Below are positions 61,705 through 64,000 of a stretch of DNA of 64,000 bases, piece by piece. The notes under the pieces are model-generated. The model saw only the letters and a list, made by a program, of their open reading frames with translations. It had not been told where the DNA came from and did no database searches. Origin of the DNA: Sindora glabra. Lineage: Eukaryota > Streptophyta > Magnoliopsida > Fabales > Fabaceae. Where the stretch lies: NCBI GenBank assembly GCA_020226215.1, contig CM035230.1, positions 21,929,883-21,993,882 on the forward strand, given 5' to 3'. Each line of letters opens with the position of its first letter. Positions within the stretch are counted from its first letter, which is position 1. The position numbers were made by a program, and so were the translations under genes.

Positions 61705-61748
<44 letters not shown>
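61705..61748. repeat. (AAT)n microsatellite
   Basis: About 14 AAT units, 80 bp downstream of the RING gene's stop. Confidence 0.95.
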
Positions 61749-61750
<2 letters not shown>

Positions 61751-61826
61751 CCATTTATGGCTAAAATTGAGAATGGAAGTATGATTACAAAAAAAAAAGA
61801 ATATTACATCAAATATTCCCAAATTT

Positions 61827-62237
61827 TTAATCTATAATTGAAATTTTAAACAATGAAAAACAAGCTCGGGGCGTATGCCATGAGTTACATTCTAGTTGAA
61901 GAAAATTAGAAAAATACAACTCAGTTGTGTCCCCAGAGATTAATCCAACCGGTTGTCTACAGTAAGGACACTTATTATCCCTCTCAAAATATTCAAATAT
62001 GCAATTTTTGTGGAAAACATGCCGGCACGGAAGAGGCGTGAGGGCATCTCTTTCAACATAATCCTCTAAGCACACTCCGCAATTATTGTTTAAGGGAAGA
62101 TCCACTCCGCTTTCATATGTGATCTCGGGAAGGCTGTCGCGTATCCGAGGGTCCAGTGGAATACGCCTTCCCCTCCTTCCACAGAAAAAGTTAAAAATGC
62201 CAATCAAAATGCCAAGCAATAGAAGGGCCCCAACCAT
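61827..62237 (-). CDS. RING-H2 finger protein with N-terminal membrane segment (probable E3 ubiquitin ligase)
   Basis: RING-H2 proteins bring E2 enzymes to substrates for ubiquitin transfer. The ATG at 62237 gives 136 residues. Residues 1-19 (MVGALLLLGILIGIFNFF) form one membrane segment, followed by basic GRRGRR and a short linker. The finger (residues 53-93) has all eight ligands in canonical spacing: CX2C (CGVC), X14, CX1H (CRH), X2, H, X2, C (HKNC), X10, CX2C (CPYC). A short serine-poor tail follows. The layout resembles plant ATL-type ligases, but it is shorter and I see no GLD motif. In frame upstream lies a 33-codon stretch from ATG 62342, ended by TGA at 62243-62241. Either the gene originally began at 62342 and is now broken by one stop, or that stretch is an upstream ORF. 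No intron is needed. The 40 kb copy is its dead paralogue. Confidence 0.75.
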   Translation of the reverse strand: MVGALLLLGILIGIFNFFCGRRGRRIPLDPRIRDSLPEITYESGVDLPLNNNCGVCLEDYVERDALTPLPCRHVFHKNCIFEYFERDNKCPYCRQPVGLISGDTTELYFSNFLQLECNSWHTPRACFSLFKISIID

Positions 62238-62240
62238 CAC

Positions 62241-62342
62241 TCAAAAGCTGACCGAGTCATATACCGGACCATGGTCGGCGGGTGAAGGTAGGCTACTTGG
62301 CTTTATTTCGCCCAACTTGTTGCTAGTGTTGTTACGGGCCAT
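62241..62342 (-). pseudogene. in-frame N-terminal extension of the RING protein, closed by TGA
   Basis: ATG at 62342 opens MARNNTSNKLGEIKPSSLPS followed by PADHGPVYDSVSF and TGA, in the same frame as the RING CDS with one GTG codon between. The last ten codons align with the 40 kb pseudogene (GPVYDSVSF versus CPINKSVNF), where the stop position is AGG. Conservation at codon level suggests that this was coding in the ancestor. Confidence 0.55.
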
Positions 62343-62450
62343 GCGGTCTTAAGTAACAGCTCCCTTCAGCCTCCACTGAGTCGACTCTAATGGCAGACCT
62401 TGGAGCAAGGGTCACTGGGGTCTACACAACAAATTTTATTTTTACTCTCA

Positions 62451-62456
62451 TTTATA
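62451..62456 (-). promoter_or_regulatory. possible TATA box of the RING gene
   Basis: The minus strand reads CTTTTATAAATGAG about 110 bp upstream of ATG 62342, a plausible distance for a short leader. TATA-like strings are common in such AT-rich DNA. Confidence 0.3.
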
Positions 62457-62459
62457 AAA

Positions 62460-63045
62460 GTCAATAAACAAACAAAAGACACAGCCAAAATTAATATGAA
62501 GTGAGAAAATATATTTTATCCAAAATAACTAGTAAAATTAAATAAAAAATTACGTTCTACTATCATTATTCTATAGCGAAAATATGCACATTAGTGTGCT
62601 GCAAGATCAATGAACAGTACGAGGTGCAACAATATATTTTGAAACCATTAATGTAATTCTTAAATCCTCCTTATCTTCTTTTAATGGTAAGTATATATTA
62701 AAATCATAAAATTTAAAATTTAAATCCTTAATGATCTTTTAAAGTAAAGCCAGAACATTTTCCTCTGGATGCATTTCCCAATGCTAAACTCTATGACTTA
62801 CATATAGCCGTTTCCGACAAGAATAAAAAAATTATATAAACTTATGTGCGTATATGTTACCAGCAAGATCACGCTAACTGCTGCCCTTTATGATGAAGAC
62901 TCAAAGAAATATTAAGAAAGTGGGATAACGATATTATTTAACCAAGTGCAACAAGAGATTAAAAAAAAAAGGATAAGATTTACCCTGAAGATCTCTTTAA
63001 TATTGATCACGCGCTAACAATATATATATATATATGTATGTTATG
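62460..63045. other. AT-rich sequence upstream of the RING gene
   Basis: No gene seen; a short AT microsatellite lies at 63020-63036. Confidence 0.45.
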
Positions 63046-63049
63046 ATTC

Positions 63050-63770
63050 TTCAGGAGGTGATTTAAACACTAGAATGGCAAAATGTGCCTCATGAATTTA
63101 CCGGAACGAGACAAACAATATATAATTTGCAGCAGAAAATTAATGTAAATAATTCAACTACAATGTTCAGAAACAGTTCAAAGAAGTAGAAGTCATTGAT
63201 AAGACTCCACTTAAAACATTTCATTTGAATTGAAGACTGAAAAGGGCAACAAAGAACAAACTCTCCCATTGTTAGGACAAAAACAGCAAGGGATGAGCTT
63301 TGTAACTTCATGCAGAATGCAGAAGTTCTTCTATATTCTGTGTCTATTTCCACGCGTATCATGCTTAACGTCTCATAGAGTTTATTGTCTTCCATTCCAG
63401 TGGATATTGTAATTTTAATTCCAGACAATTTCTAGCATAAAACAGACTTCACAGTAAAATATTTCCTACCCTTTTGCAAACAAACCATAACGTCTGAAAA
63501 AGAAAAAGATTAAAACATAAACAGACTCTAAAACGAAAGAATAACAGAGAAATACATAACAAACTTAACACGTTGAGAGACAGGAAGAACGTATTATATC
63601 CATATCCACATCAACAATTATTTCAATTACCTCCAAAATATGGCTTGGCTTCAGAGAGAAGAATTGACTGGATTCCTTCACTTTCCCAAGAGGAACTCTC
63701 GGGGGCCAGTTTGAACGCAGAGTTTGCAAGATGAGAGAAGAATGGAAGAGAAGGAGCACCTCAGATAAAT
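63050..63770 (-). other. gene-like segment, unassigned
   Basis: Less AT-biased than its surroundings. On the minus strand, 63760-63627 reads NSAFKLAPESSSWESEGIQS and continues ILLSEAKPYFGG up to a donor-like GGAG|GTAATT near 63632. A 112-codon frame at 63428-63090 begins MSGIKITISTGMEDNKLYET but turns strongly hydrophobic and has no domain that I know. It could be the 5' part or UTR of a transcript whose upstream region (unit D) is duplicated elsewhere. No function is proposed. Confidence 0.3.
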
Positions 63771-63990
63771 TTTCACAAAAGCACCATATTGCGGTGTGAA
63801 ATAATTTGCCATATATACAATTACATTGGAGAGTGAAAAAATTTGCTAATTATCACAAAAGCATAAGTTAATTTGGCCGTGTATGTTATATTGTCTATTA
63901 TAATGGGAATGAAGTTATACCTTTGCAAGCAGAAAGCCAAATCTATTTCCACAATTAAAAAAAAAAAACTATGCTAATAATGTATATAAA
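63725..63990. repeat. duplicated non-coding segment, unit D
   Basis: It aligns with 56035-56215 of unit A in the same orientation: 'gtgaaataattt', 'ttggag.gtgaaa.aatttg', 'tcacaaaagcata.gttaat', 'attataatgggaatgaagtt' and 'agctgaaagccaaat'-like blocks. Confidence 0.6.
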
Positions 63991-64000
63991 GCACAGAGAT

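Noticed and set aside
63090..63428. 112-codon minus-strand frame as a protein-coding gene
   Set aside because: The second half is low-complexity hydrophobic sequence and no domain is visible; kept only as part of an unassigned gene-like segment.

Overview
This window looks like nuclear DNA of a eudicot plant. It is very AT-rich, its few gene fragments have GT..AG introns, and most of it is nested plant transposable elements. I cannot name the species. There are no bacterial, phage or CRISPR features. Only one possibly live gene is visible, a small membrane RING-H2 protein near 62 kb, and its reading frame is interrupted by a stop. Most of the remaining coding signal is decayed transposon protein.

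Layout. 0-2.3 kb: 3' part of an LTR retrotransposon with only a gag-like domain next to its 3' LTR; it appears to have landed inside an older dispersed repeat (2.29-2.58 kb). 2.6-7.56 kb: a decayed L1-type LINE on the minus strand. 8.4-9.5 kb: a CACTA-like end fragment and a hAT-like MITE. 11.3-23.0 kb: an 11.7 kb CACTA (En/Spm) element with both termini, TNP2/DUF4218/DUF4216-like coding remnants and a second ORF; a MITE and two opposed solo LTRs of one family are nested in it. It sits in AT-rich, loosely tandem repeats that resume at 23.0-24.5 kb. 25.4-31 kb: unassigned, partly gene-like sequence and a second copy of the dispersed repeat. 31.0-36.6 kb: a decayed Ty1/copia element (minus) with two LTRs, PBS and pol. 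36.6-39.8 kb: unassigned.

39.8-40.2 kb: a RING-H2 pseudogene, paralogous to the 62 kb gene. 40.5-42.4 kb: a second copia fragment (minus). 43.36-43.67 kb: a WRKY transcription factor relic with its intron boundary preserved. 43.8-46.8 kb: a non-autonomous CACTA element with an exact 3-bp target duplication. 47.4-49.9 kb: a deleted CACTA coding remnant related to the 16-21 kb one. 52.1-53.55 kb: a fold-back structure with arms of about 700 bp. 54.2-54.56 kb: another CACTA-like end. 54.56-59.9 kb and 63.7-64.0 kb: diverged copies of one non-coding segment in the same orientation, suggesting local duplication around the RING locus. 61.8-62.34 kb: the RING-H2 gene.

Functionally, this is a transposon graveyard around a duplicated RING-ligase locus. 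I see no operon-like or pathway-like organisation and no convincing undescribed protein system. The most distinctive structures are the fold-back at 52-53.5 kb, the nested CACTA with opposed solo LTRs, the RING pair and the WRKY relic. All homology calls come from reading translations by eye; no database search was run.
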